From: Rodentolepis nana
Taxonomy: Eukaryota > Platyhelminthes > Cestoda > Cyclophyllidea > Hymenolepididae
Length of the DNA: 31,908 nucleotides
Direction: 5' to 3'
Assembly (NCBI GenBank): GCA_900617975.1
Contig: UZAE01000172.1
Coordinates: 1 to 31,908 of the forward strand
The notes under the pieces were generated by a model. It was not told where the DNA came from. It did no database searches and saw only the letters and a list, made by a program, of their open reading frames with translations. Of this stretch, positions 31,717 to 31,908 are shown piece by piece. The translations under genes and the position numbers were made by a program. Positions within the stretch are counted from its first letter, which is position 1. Each line of letters starts with the position of its first letter.

Positions 31717-31908
31717 AAATTTACTCAGGAACCAGGCGACAAATCCTGATTATTCGACCATTTGGACAGGAAGAGGCGCAGTATGTATGACTTTCTTTCA
31801 CTCAGATTTACTGTTCCAGTTGATCAACATAATATCTCGTAAATTGAGCTGAAACTAGTTGAATAAGGGGGTCTTGAGATCGCAAAACAATTCTGAGTTT
31901 ATTTGAAT
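31717..31908. other. Right-edge flank
   Basis: About 190 bases after copy 14 with no recognisable feature before the window ends. Confidence 0.4.

Overview
The window looks like nuclear DNA of a flatworm, most likely a cestode with a repeat-rich genome. The evidence is AT-rich sequence, GT-AG introns from 33 bp to 5.3 kb, metazoan cell-cycle genes, many dispersed retroposons and long G or C runs. The phylum is an inference from gene architecture and repeat style; nothing in the window proves the species.

Two complete, intron-split protein genes can be assembled by joining exons at splice sites in consistent phase. On the minus strand (6557 down to 4192) five exons give a 680-residue CDK4/6-type cyclin-dependent kinase. 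It has an intact kinase domain and an unusual C-terminal extension of about 370 residues. On the plus strand (10329 to 20538) eight exons give a 371-residue cyclin Y (CCNY) orthologue with an N-terminal myristoylation/palmitoylation signal, a cyclin box and a basic/serine C-terminal tail. The two genes are head to head, with about 3.8 kb of AT-rich DNA between their start codons. They need not be partners: cyclin Y normally works with CDK14/CDK16, and CDK4/6 with D-type cyclins.

The rest is repeat-laden. The left edge (1-222) carries the last 73 codons of a non-LTR retrotransposon (LINE) ORF, followed by its 3' tail. Fifteen further segments, in both orientations, belong to one roughly 320-bp family. 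Most have target-site duplications of 8-15 bp that can be read directly, and their 3' ends resemble the tail of that LINE. They therefore look like a SINE (or nonautonomous LINE derivative) mobilised by the LINE. One copy is reduced to 70 bp yet keeps both ends and a perfect 13-bp duplication. The copies lie at 1.9-3.8 kb and 18.9-31.7 kb and are absent from the 15-kb gene core.

I saw no tRNA, rRNA, CRISPR or other complete protein gene. The remaining stretches are AT-rich intergenic or intronic DNA with microsatellites and G/C homopolymers.
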